Assembly: GCA_934446565.1 (NCBI GenBank) | Contig: CAKSEO010000007.1 | Span: forward strand, 1-64,000 | Direction of reading: 5' to 3' | Source: an uncultured Oscillospiraceae bacterium | GTDB lineage: Bacteria; Bacillota; Clostridia; Oscillospirales; Ruminococcaceae | DNA length: 64,000 nt | Shown here: one piece after another, positions 1 to 8,652 of the stretch | Layout of the letters: every line of letters starts with the position of its first letter | Position numbering within the stretch: position 1 is the stretch's first letter | Notes under the pieces: generated by a model | The model's input: only the letters and a program-made list of their open reading frames with translations | Database searches by the model: none | What the model was told of the DNA's origin: nothing | Made by a program: the position numbers and the translations under genes

Positions 1-41
1 TTTTTATCACCCTTTTTTATTATACCATATTTACGTAAAAA

Positions 42-61
42 AGCCCAGCTTTCGCTGGACT
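42..61 (-). terminator. Leftward intrinsic terminator
   Basis: On the minus strand an 8-bp stem (AGTCCAGC, GAAA loop, GCTGGGCT, one G-U pair) is followed directly by a run of six T. It lies downstream of the BofC-like gene and should end its transcript. The U-tract points out of the window to the left. Confidence 0.8.
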
Positions 62-76
62 TTTTCGACAAGCTGA
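61..76. repeat. Terminal fragment of the hairpin repeat family
   Basis: The bases TTTTTCGACAAGCTGA are identical to the right end of the large repeat at 12765-12964. As there, the fragment sits between a leftward terminator (42-61) and a rightward terminator (77-106). The rest of the repeat is missing, so this is a remnant or a minimal version. Confidence 0.6.
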
Positions 77-106
77 TACCCGGTCCTATACAGACCGGGT
101 ATTTTT
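77..106 (+). terminator. Rightward intrinsic terminator
   Basis: TACCCGGTC and GACCGGGTA form a perfect 9-bp stem around a 7-nt loop, followed by TTTTT on the plus strand. It should stop a transcript entering from the left edge; the gene it serves lies outside the window. Confidence 0.75.
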
Positions 107-112
107 CTGCGT

Positions 113-430
113 TTACTCAATGTCAAGATCTTCGAGCAGCCTGCTGACTTCCGGCAGCCCCTTCAGGCGTATCCCATCCCGGAGAAGCGCTGCGTCTGTA
201 GGGTTCACCTCCGATATCGGGGTAGTGTACTGCGCGATAGGCTCAGCGCTGTCCTCCGAAAAAAGCGCTATGCTGCCGTTGTATTCTTTCAGGACGTAGC
301 AGGAAAGCTGCGCCGCAGTCTGTTCTGCTGCCTCAAGTACGCTTCCGGCGGCTGTTGCGACGTAAGCCGCGCTTCCTCCGACAAGGGTCAGCGCAATAAG
401 ACCTCCCGCCATCTTTCCGTAAAGTGACAT
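113..430 (-). CDS. Small BofC C-terminal-domain-like protein
   Basis: A 105-residue protein with an N-terminal hydrophobic segment (about residues 6-28), probably a membrane anchor or signal. The C-terminal part has the pattern YVLKEYNGSIALF, then a region ending LLEDLDIE, which resembles the short C-terminal domain of BofC (bypass of forespore C) found as stand-alone proteins in many Clostridia. In Bacillus BofC inhibits SpoIVB signalling, but these small homologues have no settled role, so no function is assigned. An RBS-like AGGAGG lies just before the ATG. It is transcribed away from uvrC, with the terminator at 42-61 downstream. Confidence 0.6.
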   Translation of the reverse strand: MSLYGKMAGGLIALTLVGGSAAYVATAAGSVLEAAEQTAAQLSCYVLKEYNGSIALFSEDSAEPIAQYTTPISEVNPTDAALLRDGIRLKGLPEVSRLLEDLDIE

Positions 431-558
431 ATTATCCCTCCTGTTTTGGTGTATCTGGTAAGGTCGGTATAATTATGTCCGGAATTTGCTGATTTATCCA
501 CGTTCATATTTTATCTGCAAAAATGCGGCGTGTTTCTCAAAAAAATGTTCACAGGCAC

Positions 559-587
559 TTGTATTTCAGCAAAAAAAATGGTACAAT
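559..587 (+). promoter_or_regulatory. Sigma-A-type promoter of the uvrC operon
   Basis: TTGTAT, a 17-bp spacer and TACAAT. Transcription would start near 594, so the ATG at 593 is at or before the start site. This favours the GTG at 620 as the uvrC start. Confidence 0.7.
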
Positions 588-619
588 AAAGTGTGTATAA
601 TTATCTGGGGGGCGTCAGT

Positions 620-2443
620 GTGAATCCTAATATCGACTATCTTCGCGACAAAGCGAATCGCCTGTCCCTCAGTCCCGGTGTATATCTTATGAAAGACAAG
701 ACCGGCAAGATAATCTATGTTGGAAAGGCGAAAGCACTGAAAAACCGCGTGACATCCTACTTCCGGCACGATTCCAACCACAACGCCAAGACTCTCAAAC
801 TCATCGACAACATCGTGGATTTCGATTTCATCGTATGTCCCAGCGAGCTGGACGCACTGGTGCTGGAGTGCAGCCTGATAAAGCTCCACAAGCCGAAATA
901 CAATATCCTGCTCAAGGACGACAAGGGTTACAACTACATTAAAATAAGCAAGGGAGCCTATCCGCGTATATCCTATGCGCTCAACACCAATGATCCGAAT
1001 GCGGATTACCTCGGACCGTTTACCAGCGGATTCACGGTAAAGCAGGCAGTTGAGGAGGTCAACACCATCTTCATGCTGCCTACCTGCAATCGCAGATTTC
1101 CGATGGATATAGGAAAGGAGCGCCCCTGCCTTAATATGCATATCAAGAAATGCATGGGCGTATGCCGCGGAAAAATATCCTCCGAGGAGTACAAGAAAAT
1201 CATTGACGAAGCCCTGGATTATCTGAAAACGGGCAGCCAGAAATCCGTTGACCAGCTCACCGAGGAAATGAATGAAGCCGCAGAAAACCTGGAATTTGAA
1301 AAGGCTGCCAAGCTCCGCGACCGTATCCAGGCGATAGCAAGGCTGAAGAATTCCCAGAAGATATTCGACTACAAAACCGAGGATTACGACATTGTCGCGC
1401 TGGCGCAGAATGTCAGCCTGGCAAGTATCGCGGCGGTGAAGTATCGCGGCGGGCGGCTGGTTGACAAAGAGAATTTCTTCATCGGCGACGAGTACGACCC
1501 CGGCGAAATGCGGCGGGATTTCCTGCTCAGCTACTATCCCGACCGCGACGATATCCCAAAGGAAATCTACATCGACGAGGAATTCGACGATATGGAGCTT
1601 GTGACCCAGCTGCTGCGGGAAAAGGCGGGTCATGCCGTGAAATTCGTCGTGCCACAGCGCGGTAACGGACTTTCGCAGATAGTTCTTGCAAAGAACAATG
1701 CGAGCGAGTACCTTGCGTTGAGGGTCGGCAGGACTGCAAAGGAGATAAACGCTCTCGAGGACCTCCGTGACCTGCTGCATCTGGAGAAGATACCGCTCAT
1801 CATCGAAAGCTACGATATGTCGAACTTCGGCGAGACCGGACGTGTCGGCGGAATGATAGTCTACCGCAACGGCAGACCGTTCAAGCCGGGCTACCGCAGG
1901 TTCAACATAAAGGATGTAGTTGGAATAAACGACTACGCCAGCATGCAGGAGGTACTGCGCCGCCGCATGCAGCGCTTCCTTGACGGCGACGAAAATTTCG
2001 CTCCGCTGCCTGACCTGATACTGCTTGACGGCGGTCAGGGTCATGTCGCGGCGGTGTCTCAGGTTTTTGACGAAATGGGGATAAACGTTCCACTTTTTGG
2101 TCTTGTCAAGGACAGCAAGCACCGCACGCGCGCCATCGCCAAAGAGGGCGGCGAGATACAGATAAGCGCCAACAAGCCGCTGTTCAAGCTGCTGACAAAC
2201 ATACAGGACGAGGTGCACCGCTATTCCATCAATTTTCAGCGTGTCAAGCACAAACAAAAGACCTACGAGCTGGAACTCACAGAGGTGCCAGGAATAGGTC
2301 AGGCTAAAGCGCAGGCGCTGATGAAGGCGTTCAAGACGAAGCAGGACATGAAAAATGCCACGCCGGAGGAGCTCCGCGCGGCGGCTAAGATAGGCGAGGA
2401 AAAGGCTCAGGAACTGTATCAGTTCATCCAGGAGCGTTTTTGA
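620..2443 (+). CDS. uvrC: Excinuclease ABC subunit C
   Basis: UvrC makes the two incisions on either side of a DNA lesion after UvrAB loading in nucleotide excision repair. The 607-residue product is of normal length. It starts with a GIY-YIG nuclease (SPGVYLMKD, then IIYVGKAKALKNR), has a UVR motif around residues 205-240, an RNase H-like endonuclease region (SYDMSNFGETGRVGG; LLDGGQGH) and a C-terminal helix-hairpin-helix pair (VPGIGQAKA). GTG at 620 is chosen because a GGGGGG ribosome site lies 7-14 bases upstream and the alternative ATG at 593 coincides with the predicted transcription start. It heads an operon with rsmD, coaD and a coiled-coil gene. Confidence 0.95.
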   Translation: MNPNIDYLRDKANRLSLSPGVYLMKDKTGKIIYVGKAKALKNRVTSYFRHDSNHNAKTLKLIDNIVDFDFIVCPSELDALVLECSLIKLHKPKYNILLKDDKGYNYIKISKGAYPRISYALNTNDPNADYLGPFTSGFTVKQAVEEVNTIFMLPTCNRRFPMDIGKERPCLNMHIKKCMGVCRGKISSEEYKKIIDEALDYLKTGSQKSVDQLTEEMNEAAENLEFEKAAKLRDRIQAIARLKNSQKIFDYKTEDYDIVALAQNVSLASIAAVKYRGGRLVDKENFFIGDEYDPGEMRRDFLLSYYPDRDDIPKEIYIDEEFDDMELVTQLLREKAGHAVKFVVPQRGNGLSQIVLAKNNASEYLALRVGRTAKEINALEDLRDLLHLEKIPLIIESYDMSNFGETGRVGGMIVYRNGRPFKPGYRRFNIKDVVGINDYASMQEVLRRRMQRFLDGDENFAPLPDLILLDGGQGHVAAVSQVFDEMGINVPLFGLVKDSKHRTRAIAKEGGEIQISANKPLFKLLTNIQDEVHRYSINFQRVKHKQKTYELELTEVPGIGQAKAQALMKAFKTKQDMKNATPEELRAAAKIGEEKAQELYQFIQERF

Positions 2444-2470
2444 CGCCGAAAAGACATACAGGAGTGACAT

Positions 2471-3046
2471 ATGAGAGTAATTACCGGAACAGCGCGTGGA
2501 AGAAAGCTTGTTACTGTCGAGGGCACCGATGTAGTACGCCCCACCACCGACGGAGTAAAGGAAGCGATATTCAGCGCCATTCAGTTTGAGATAGAGGGAA
2601 GAACGGTGCTCGACCTGTTCGCAGGCAGCGGGCAGCTCGGAATAGAAGCGCTGAGCCGCGGTGCAAAGGAAGCCTACTTCATCGACAGCGCGGCGGTATC
2701 CATCAAGGCGGTGCGTGAAAACCTTAAATCCACCGGGCTGGAGGCTAACGCGAGGGTCGTTAATATGCCGTTTTCGGCGTTCCTGAAAAGCACCCGTGCG
2801 GTGTTCGACATAGCGATACTTGACCCGCCCTACAACTACAAGATAATTCAGAAAGCGCTGCCGCATCTAGTTGAAAAGATGTCGGAAAATGGAGTTATCA
2901 TCTGCGAGCACGAGAGGGAATGTGTTCTTCCACACGACCTTGGCAGATTCGAAATAGTAAAGGTGCTGCGGCATTCCCGTACGTCCGTTACCATCTACCG
3001 CCCGAAACAGACGGAGGATGAGCCCGGAAAGGAGCCTGAGGAATGA
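2471..3046 (+). CDS. rsmD: 16S rRNA (guanine(966)-N(2))-methyltransferase RsmD
   Basis: Methylates N2 of G966 in 16S rRNA using S-adenosylmethionine. The 191-residue protein has the SAM-binding motif DLFAGSGQLGIEALSRGA and the amino-methyltransferase signature DPPY (in LDPPYNYK), both diagnostic for the RsmD family. Its last four bases (ATGA) overlap the start of coaD, indicating translational coupling. The rsmD-coaD pair is conserved in Firmicutes. Confidence 0.95.
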   Translation: MRVITGTARGRKLVTVEGTDVVRPTTDGVKEAIFSAIQFEIEGRTVLDLFAGSGQLGIEALSRGAKEAYFIDSAAVSIKAVRENLKSTGLEANARVVNMPFSAFLKSTRAVFDIAILDPPYNYKIIQKALPHLVEKMSENGVIICEHERECVLPHDLGRFEIVKVLRHSRTSVTIYRPKQTEDEPGKEPEE

Positions 3047-3594
3047 AAACAGCGATATATCCCGGTAGCTTCGACCCTGTTACTAACGGACATCTCGACA
3101 TAATCCAGCGCGCCTCGAAAATGTTCGACAAGCTTGTGGTCGTGGTGCTGATAAACCCGCTCAAGACCTACAGCTTCAGCATGAAGGAGCGCTGCAAGTT
3201 TCTGGAGGAGACTACAAAGGATATCCCGAATGTGGAGATAGCGAGCTTTGACGGACTGCTTGCAGATTATTTCAATCAGCGCAGCGATGTTGATGTCATC
3301 GTGAAAGGTCTGCGCGCGACAACCGATTTCGAGTACGAATTCCAGATGGCGCATACCAACAAGGATCTCAATCCCCGCGCGGAAACCGTGTTTATCCCGG
3401 CAAGCCTGAAAACCACTTTCGTTTCATCAAGCATGGTGAAGCAGGTGGCGATGTTCAACGGAGATTTAAGTAAGTACGTTCCGGCATGTATCCACGAGCA
3501 GATACGCTCACGGCTGACGCAGGATTTCGATGCAGCCAGAGCGCTTGCCAGAACTAAATACCATGAAAAGTCAAATTCTACTGAAAGGAAATGA
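3043..3594 (+). CDS. coaD: Phosphopantetheine adenylyltransferase
   Basis: Catalyses the penultimate step of coenzyme A synthesis, transferring AMP from ATP to 4'-phosphopantetheine. The 183-residue protein opens with YPGSFDPVTNGHLDII, containing the nucleotidyltransferase (T/H)xGH signature, and ends with the SSSMVKQ motif that binds ATP phosphates. Length is slightly above the usual 160 because of a C-terminal tail. It overlaps rsmD by 4 bp. Confidence 0.96.
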   Translation: MKTAIYPGSFDPVTNGHLDIIQRASKMFDKLVVVVLINPLKTYSFSMKERCKFLEETTKDIPNVEIASFDGLLADYFNQRSDVDVIVKGLRATTDFEYEFQMAHTNKDLNPRAETVFIPASLKTTFVSSSMVKQVAMFNGDLSKYVPACIHEQIRSRLTQDFDAARALARTKYHEKSNSTERK

Positions 3595-3599
3595 ATATA

Positions 3600-4127
3600 A
3601 TGGAGTACAATCTTTTAGACCTTATCGCAGCGCTTGAAGAAGTAGTAAAAAAGGCAGCGCCTTTTCCTATAGGCAAGAAGAGCCTGGTTGACTGTTCTGA
3701 GATAGACGAGATAGCTACAGAAATGCGTCTTGTTCTTCCCCGGGAGATACAGCAGGCGCAGAACATCGTAGCTGACAAGAACCGCATAATCAGCGACGCG
3801 AAAAAAGAGGCGGAAGCGATAATCAGCAAGGCGGAGCAGCAGCGCCGTGAGCTCATTGATCAGAACTCCATACTTCAGGAAGCCCGCCGCCGCGCGACAG
3901 AGGAGATAAGCGCCGCGCAGCAGCGTTCCAACCTTATCAGAAGCTCCACGCAGGATTATACGGACAAAATGCTCTCCCGCGTTGAGGAACTCATGGTAAA
4001 GGACGTTAACGAGCTGCGCATACTCCGCAAGACGCTCAGCACCGGCACCGAGCTTGCAAAGCCGCAGCAGCGTCCCCAACAAGGTCAGCCCAATCAGCAG
4101 GCGCCGCAGCTTCCCCAGAAGAAGTGA
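3600..4127 (+). CDS. Coiled-coil protein of unknown function
   Basis: A 175-residue hydrophilic protein. A short N-terminal region (LLDLIAALEEVV) is followed by a long Ala/Glu/Lys-rich helix (about 45-130) resembling the stalk of V/F-type ATPase H or b subunits or of DivIVA-like proteins, then a Gln/Pro-rich tail. It is not an ATPase by any visible motif. ATG 3600 is preferred over the in-frame ATG at 3591 because AAAGGAA (3584-3590) is 9 bases from it. It is the last gene of the uvrC operon, followed by a strong terminator. Homologues following coaD are common in Clostridia, but the role is unknown. Confidence 0.7.
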   Translation: MEYNLLDLIAALEEVVKKAAPFPIGKKSLVDCSEIDEIATEMRLVLPREIQQAQNIVADKNRIISDAKKEAEAIISKAEQQRRELIDQNSILQEARRRATEEISAAQQRSNLIRSSTQDYTDKMLSRVEELMVKDVNELRILRKTLSTGTELAKPQQRPQQGQPNQQAPQLPQKK

Positions 4128-4140
4128 TCTACAGAATATC

Positions 4141-4178
4141 AAATCCCGCCGTTCACATACGCGAACGGCGGGATTTTT
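4141..4178. terminator. Bidirectional terminator between converging operons
   Basis: A perfect 14-bp stem (4141-4154 with 4163-4176) and an 8-nt loop. T-rich sequence follows on the plus strand and A-rich sequence precedes it. It serves the uvrC operon (+) and probably the glmU operon (-). Confidence 0.85.
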
Positions 4179-4190
4179 ATGAAATATCGG

Positions 4191-4709
4191 TCAGATAACG
4201 TCGATCTGAACTCCGCGCATGACTGCTAGCGCTCTTTCGTGTGCCAGCGGGTCAGCTGCGGCACACGCCTTGCTGTCAACGACAATGCGGCTCTCCGGCA
4301 GCGCAGCCTTTGACAATACCGCATTCGAGATAACGCAGATATCCGTCACCAGACCGCAAAGCTCCACTTCTTCCGGAGCCAGCCTTTTCAGCAGGTCGGC
4401 AAGCTCCAGCGAGCCGAATGCAGGTTTCTCTATCACGATATCCTCCGGATGTACCGCTTCAGCGACCTTTCCGTACAGCGCGTGGCCGGGCGTTCCCTTG
4501 ATGCAGTGCACAACTGGCAGCTTTCTTCCCTCTGCGGTTTCAAGGTAGTTTTCTCCGTGGGTGTCCAGCGTGAATATCACCTGCCCGCCGGACTTACGGC
4601 AGTCTGCGATTTTGTTCAGAATTATCTGTTCCAGCTTTTCAGCGCCCGGGAATCCCAGTGCGCCATTCACGAAATCCACCTGATAATCTACAACGACAAG
4701 AGCTTTCAT
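4191..4709 (-). CDS. Isochorismatase-family cysteine hydrolase (nicotinamidase-like)
   Basis: A 172-residue hydrolase of the isochorismatase/nicotinamidase fold. The catalytic triad is visible as Asp8 (VVVDYQVDF), Lys95 (VIEKPAF) and Cys125 (GLVTDICV), and TLDTH (Asp49, His51) matches the metal site of nicotinamidases. This favours nicotinamide deamidation in NAD salvage over isochorismate hydrolysis, but family members act on several amides, so no symbol is given. It starts 7 bases after the glmU stop codon and is probably co-transcribed with it. Confidence 0.8.
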   Translation of the reverse strand: MKALVVVDYQVDFVNGALGFPGAEKLEQIILNKIADCRKSGGQVIFTLDTHGENYLETAEGRKLPVVHCIKGTPGHALYGKVAEAVHPEDIVIEKPAFGSLELADLLKRLAPEEVELCGLVTDICVISNAVLSKAALPESRIVVDSKACAAADPLAHERALAVMRGVQIDVI

Positions 4710-4716
4710 AAGTACC

Positions 4717-6081
4717 TCACTTTTTCTTGCGCAGCGCGTTCTTTCCCCAGTTTTCGATGACCCTCATCTGACCTCTCTCAACAGCCAGGGAGTTTGCGGG
4801 AACATTCTTCGTTACCGTCGACCCAGCCGCAGTAGTGGCGTTTTCGCCGATTTCCACCGGCGCAATAAGGTTGGTATTGCATCCGATGAACGCATGGTCG
4901 CCTATCTTCGTGCGGAACTTGTTTATTCCGTCGTAGTTCGCGGTAACACAGCCGCAGCCGAAATTAACCCCTCTGCCGACGTCGCTGTCGCCGACATAGG
5001 TAAGGTGAGCGACTGCCGTATTTACGCCGATATCGCTGTTCTTTATCTCAACGAAATCGCCTATCTTCACGCCCTCGCGGATAGTCGTGCCGGGTCTGAG
5101 CTGCGCGAACGGACCTATCTTCACATTGTTCTCGACAACGGAATCATAAGCCTGAACATTGTTGAGCTGAACATTGTCGCCGATGGTGCAGTTCTCGATA
5201 TGGGAGTTCGCGCCGATGGTGCAGTCCTTTCCGATGACTGTATTTCCGAGTATCACGGTGTTCGGGAGTATAGTGGTGTCACAGCCGATCTTGACATCTG
5301 TCCCGATGATTATTCCGTCAAGGGTGATGAAGCTTACGCCCTCGTCCATGAGCTGACTGAGCTTTCTGAGCCTTGCGAGCTGGTTAAGCTCCAGCAGGGC
5401 GCCGCGGGTGTTCGCGCCAAGCACGATATCGGGATTTGCGGACTTGAACGCCTGACGGCGGGACAGCAGCTCAACGCAGTCTGTAAGATAGTATTCCCCG
5501 GCGGCGTTGTTGGTGGACAGCTTCGGGAGGGTCTCCAGCAGCTTTTTCGCGTTGAACCAGTACGCGCCGCTGTTCACCTCGCATATTTCGGCTTCCTCGG
5601 GGGAACAATCCTTTTGTTCGCGTATCGCGGAAAATTCGCCGTTCGTGCGGATTATCCTGCCGTAGCCCTGCGGGTCGTCTATTTCAGCGGTTATCACAGT
5701 AACTTCGCTGCCTGTGCTGTTATGCAGCTCCAGCGACGCTTTCAGCGTATCCGCGTCCATAAACGGCGCGTCGCCGTTGAGTACGCACACCGCGTCGCAG
5801 CGGGATATTACATCCTCGGCGGATTTCACCGCGTCTCCGGTGCCTTTCTGCTGCGCCTGATGGCAGAGTGTGACAGCCTTACCCCGGGAAGAAACGTACC
5901 CGCTGGTAAGCTCCGCGCCAAATCCGGTGACTACAGCCACCTCGTCAAATCCGAAATCCTCCGCCGCGTCCAGCACCCAGCCGAGCATAGGCTTGCAGAG
6001 CACCTCCGCGAGGACCTTCGGGCGCTCCGATTTCATTCTCTTTCCCGCGCCGCCCGCGAGGATAACACATGCTGTTTTCAT
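4717..6081 (-). CDS. glmU: Bifunctional UDP-GlcNAc pyrophosphorylase / glucosamine-1-P acetyltransferase
   Basis: Makes UDP-N-acetylglucosamine for peptidoglycan and wall polymers. The 454-residue protein has an N-terminal nucleotidyltransferase domain (ILAGGAGKRMKSERPKVL) and, from about residue 250, a left-handed beta-helix of hexapeptide repeats ending with the acetyltransferase site (HLTYVGDSDVG; NYDGINKFRTKIG). AAAGGAG precedes the ATG. Only 23 bases separate its start from the divergent PH-domain gene, so its promoter must lie at least partly inside that gene's 5' end. Confidence 0.95.
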   Translation of the reverse strand: MKTACVILAGGAGKRMKSERPKVLAEVLCKPMLGWVLDAAEDFGFDEVAVVTGFGAELTSGYVSSRGKAVTLCHQAQQKGTGDAVKSAEDVISRCDAVCVLNGDAPFMDADTLKASLELHNSTGSEVTVITAEIDDPQGYGRIIRTNGEFSAIREQKDCSPEEAEICEVNSGAYWFNAKKLLETLPKLSTNNAAGEYYLTDCVELLSRRQAFKSANPDIVLGANTRGALLELNQLARLRKLSQLMDEGVSFITLDGIIIGTDVKIGCDTTILPNTVILGNTVIGKDCTIGANSHIENCTIGDNVQLNNVQAYDSVVENNVKIGPFAQLRPGTTIREGVKIGDFVEIKNSDIGVNTAVAHLTYVGDSDVGRGVNFGCGCVTANYDGINKFRTKIGDHAFIGCNTNLIAPVEIGENATTAAGSTVTKNVPANSLAVERGQMRVIENWGKNALRKKK

Positions 6082-6104
6082 AGAAAAACCGCTCCTTTTT
6101 TGAT

Positions 6105-7382
6105 ATGGAATTTATAATGTATTTCTTACTGCGCCGGATATTCCTGCGCATTGATCTGACTCACGACAACATAGCCGTGTCAAAGGGACTGCTTCTCCGG
6201 CGGCAGTTCTGCATACCGTTTTCAGCAGTTACAAAGGTGGAGATACGCCGCACTCCCGTTCTTCGTCTGCTCCGTGGAAAACGCGTTGAGATAAGCACGC
6301 TTTCCGGCGGCGTGAGCTTCTACATGAGGGCGTGGGAGCATATTCCATTCCTGCCGGAATACGACGGCGCGTACATCAAGGCGAAGCCGCTGCAATCGTT
6401 CATCGGGGCGTTTGTGGACACCCGCGCGCTTAGCGGAGTTATCACGTTCGGGTTGTTCCTGAATAGTATCGGGAACGTATTCGGCGACGAGAGCTTCGGC
6501 AGGATAATGTCCGCGCTGACAGGGGCAGCCGAGGAGGTAACGCGGCTGCTGGCGCTTTTTCACATCGGAGTTCCCCGGGTGACTGCTTTCGCGGCGGTAT
6601 TCGTTGGGGCGGCGTGGCTGTTCGTGTTCATCAGAAAAGCTGTAGGGATGATGAGGTTCCGGCTGTCCTGCGAAAGCGGATTCATCACGATACAGCGCGG
6701 GGTATTCACATTATATGAGTACCGTCTTGTCCGGAATAACCTCACGGGAGTATTGCGCTGCGATACCCTGACCACGCTGCTTACAAAATCCGCGCCGCTC
6801 TACGCTCATGACGTAATGCTGTTCCCGCCGGTAAGCCGTCGCGCCGCCGACCGTATCCTGACAAAAATGTGTCGCGTACCGCCGCCGGACGGCGGGCATG
6901 TCAAGCCGCCGTTTTCTGCCCTTTTCGGGCACTGCGCCGTTCCCCTCGGGTGGCTCGGTGCATTCTCCGGAGCGCTGCTGCTTACGTTCATCGCTGAGCC
7001 GATAGCCGCCGACCTTGTTCAGTCGGTGCTGTGGTGCGGGCTAGTAGTCAGCCTTTGGTTCACTGCTGCGTATGCCGTTTACATGCGGCTTAGCTGGCTA
7101 AGTTACAATGGCTGCACTGTTTTCACAAGCTGCGCTAGGGTCTCCGGAAACGCTGCCGGAATCGCGTTCCGGCGTGGCGCACGGCTTTATACTGCGGTCA
7201 TTCCCGCCAGTAAACTAGTGTTCACCATGACTGGCAGGAACCTTTTCCAGAAGTTCTCCGGAATGTGCGATATAACGCTGTGCAGCGCTGGAAGAAAGCA
7301 ATACCGCCTGCGTAACGTACCTTACAAGGAGGTGCAGCGCATGTTCAGTCAGTCGAGCACCGCAACCGACTTCACGCCGTAA
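6105..7382 (+). CDS. PH-domain (bPH2, YdbT-like) membrane protein
   Basis: A 425-residue protein with the arrangement of YdbT-type proteins. A bacterial PH-like segment near residues 15-70 (ISTLSGG) is followed by hydrophobic segments near 110-125, 155-180, 275-300 and 305-325. A second PH-like block lies near 180-245. The function is not established; related Bacillus proteins are linked to resistance to antimicrobial peptides. The start is uncertain: ATG 6105 and ATG 6117 both lack a strong ribosome site. Its 3' end overlaps the converging decarboxylase gene by 34 bases. Confidence 0.6.
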   Translation: MEFIMYFLLRRIFLRIDLTHDNIAVSKGLLLRRQFCIPFSAVTKVEIRRTPVLRLLRGKRVEISTLSGGVSFYMRAWEHIPFLPEYDGAYIKAKPLQSFIGAFVDTRALSGVITFGLFLNSIGNVFGDESFGRIMSALTGAAEEVTRLLALFHIGVPRVTAFAAVFVGAAWLFVFIRKAVGMMRFRLSCESGFITIQRGVFTLYEYRLVRNNLTGVLRCDTLTTLLTKSAPLYAHDVMLFPPVSRRAADRILTKMCRVPPPDGGHVKPPFSALFGHCAVPLGWLGAFSGALLLTFIAEPIAADLVQSVLWCGLVVSLWFTAAYAVYMRLSWLSYNGCTVFTSCARVSGNAAGIAFRRGARLYTAVIPASKLVFTMTGRNLFQKFSGMCDITLCSAGRKQYRLRNVPYKEVQRMFSQSSTATDFTP

Positions 7383-8629
7383 AGCCTGAGCGCCTCCACA
7401 GCCTCGCTGTCGATACGCTCGCCCGGCATTACTATCGGGATGCACGGCGGGCATGCTACCTGAATACCGCCGCAGACCTTCCCGTTTGCCTCGTCAACGG
7501 AAACGCTGTGCTGCTTTGCGAACACAGCCTCTCGGATACTGGTTTCCTGCTTCGGGCGTATCACCGGATATTCAACCAGCGGCTGAGCATTGCGCCGCGG
7601 GATGAGCTCCAGAGAAACCTCCGCACGCTGGCAGTCCTCCGGGGAGGTTATCGCGGAAAACAGCAGCACGACATAGTTTTCGTCCGCCATCTCGCACTCC
7701 GCGCCGTGCGCCCGCAGGAATGACGCGAATTCACTGCCGCTCCAGCCCCAGGCACGGGCGTTTATCGTAATGCGAAGCGGGTCTGACTTCCGCAGCGTAA
7801 ATCCGAATGCGGTCAGCTTCTTCTTTAACCCGGCAACGCTCGCGCATGCGCGGTTGACGCTGTCCGGGTCGCTAAGCAGCCTGCCGTTTACCTTATCAAG
7901 GCTCTCCATTATGAGATAGGACGGACTGGTACTGCCGAAAAGCGCAGTCATTTCCTTGGCGCGGGAATAGTCCGTACCCTTTGAGAAGTGGAGGTAGGCA
8001 GCGCCGGTCAGCGCGGGGAGAGTCTTGTGTGCGGATTCCGCAGAAATCACCGGGAACCCGAATTCCATCGGGTGGAGGTACTCCCTGCCGAATCCCGCTT
8101 TGCTGACAAATTTCAGATAGGAACCGTGCGCATTGTCGCAGACCACGGGTATACCCGGGTCGTTGACCCGGCAGGTGCCGCCGTAGTAGTCGATATTTGT
8201 GAGAAACAGCGCGTCCGCGCCGGAAAGCGTGTCCTTTGAACAATTCACATCGGCGGTGGGGTACTCCTTGGGATACAGCCACTTGACGTCAAGGCCGAGC
8301 AGCGCCGCTGATGACACAAGGCTCCTGTGGGAGCACCGCCCCGCCGCTATAGTCTTGCAGCCCTGCGCTTTCAGGATAGCAAGTGCTGCCTGTATCGCGA
8401 GGGTGCTTCCCCCAGCTGAATAGCAGGTGCGTTCGGAACCGAACAGCTTTGCGGCAATGGCTTCGCTGTGGGCGATTATTCCGCGGGAGGCGTCCGTTTC
8501 GTAAAGACTGTCCGCGCCGGATATTTCGGTGATATCGTGGGGGGCTTCGCCGTTGTGGCCGGGCATGTGCAGACGTAGCATTCCGCGTTTCTGGTAATCG
8601 TCAAGAAAATCTGCGATAGGTGTGTTCAT
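7349..8629 (-). CDS. Orn/Lys/Arg decarboxylase-family PLP enzyme
   Basis: A 426-residue fold-type I PLP enzyme of the short Firmicutes branch of the Orn/Lys/Arg decarboxylase family. The substrate/cofactor pattern HMPGH is at residues 21-25, Asp165-Asn-Ala-His168 contacts PLP, and Lys202 in SAHKTLPALTG is the Schiff-base lysine. A C-terminal GIQVACPPCIPI block is typical of this group. The amino acid decarboxylated cannot be read from sequence. It is third in an operon behind two PrsA-like genes, 23 bases after the second. Confidence 0.82.
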   Translation of the reverse strand: MNTPIADFLDDYQKRGMLRLHMPGHNGEAPHDITEISGADSLYETDASRGIIAHSEAIAAKLFGSERTCYSAGGSTLAIQAALAILKAQGCKTIAAGRCSHRSLVSSAALLGLDVKWLYPKEYPTADVNCSKDTLSGADALFLTNIDYYGGTCRVNDPGIPVVCDNAHGSYLKFVSKAGFGREYLHPMEFGFPVISAESAHKTLPALTGAAYLHFSKGTDYSRAKEMTALFGSTSPSYLIMESLDKVNGRLLSDPDSVNRACASVAGLKKKLTAFGFTLRKSDPLRITINARAWGWSGSEFASFLRAHGAECEMADENYVVLLFSAITSPEDCQRAEVSLELIPRRNAQPLVEYPVIRPKQETSIREAVFAKQHSVSVDEANGKVCGGIQVACPPCIPIVMPGERIDSEAVEALRLYGVKSVAVLD

Positions 8630-8652
8630 ATAATTCTCCGTATCGTTGCAAT

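Noticed and set aside
566..2866. 766-codon open frame antisense to uvrC and rsmD
   Set aside because: It mirrors a high-GC third-position bias of the real genes, crosses two clear gene boundaries and has no ribosome site or recognisable domain. Similar long antisense frames (for example 4894-6117, 28079-29533, 36059-37456) are rejected for the same reason.
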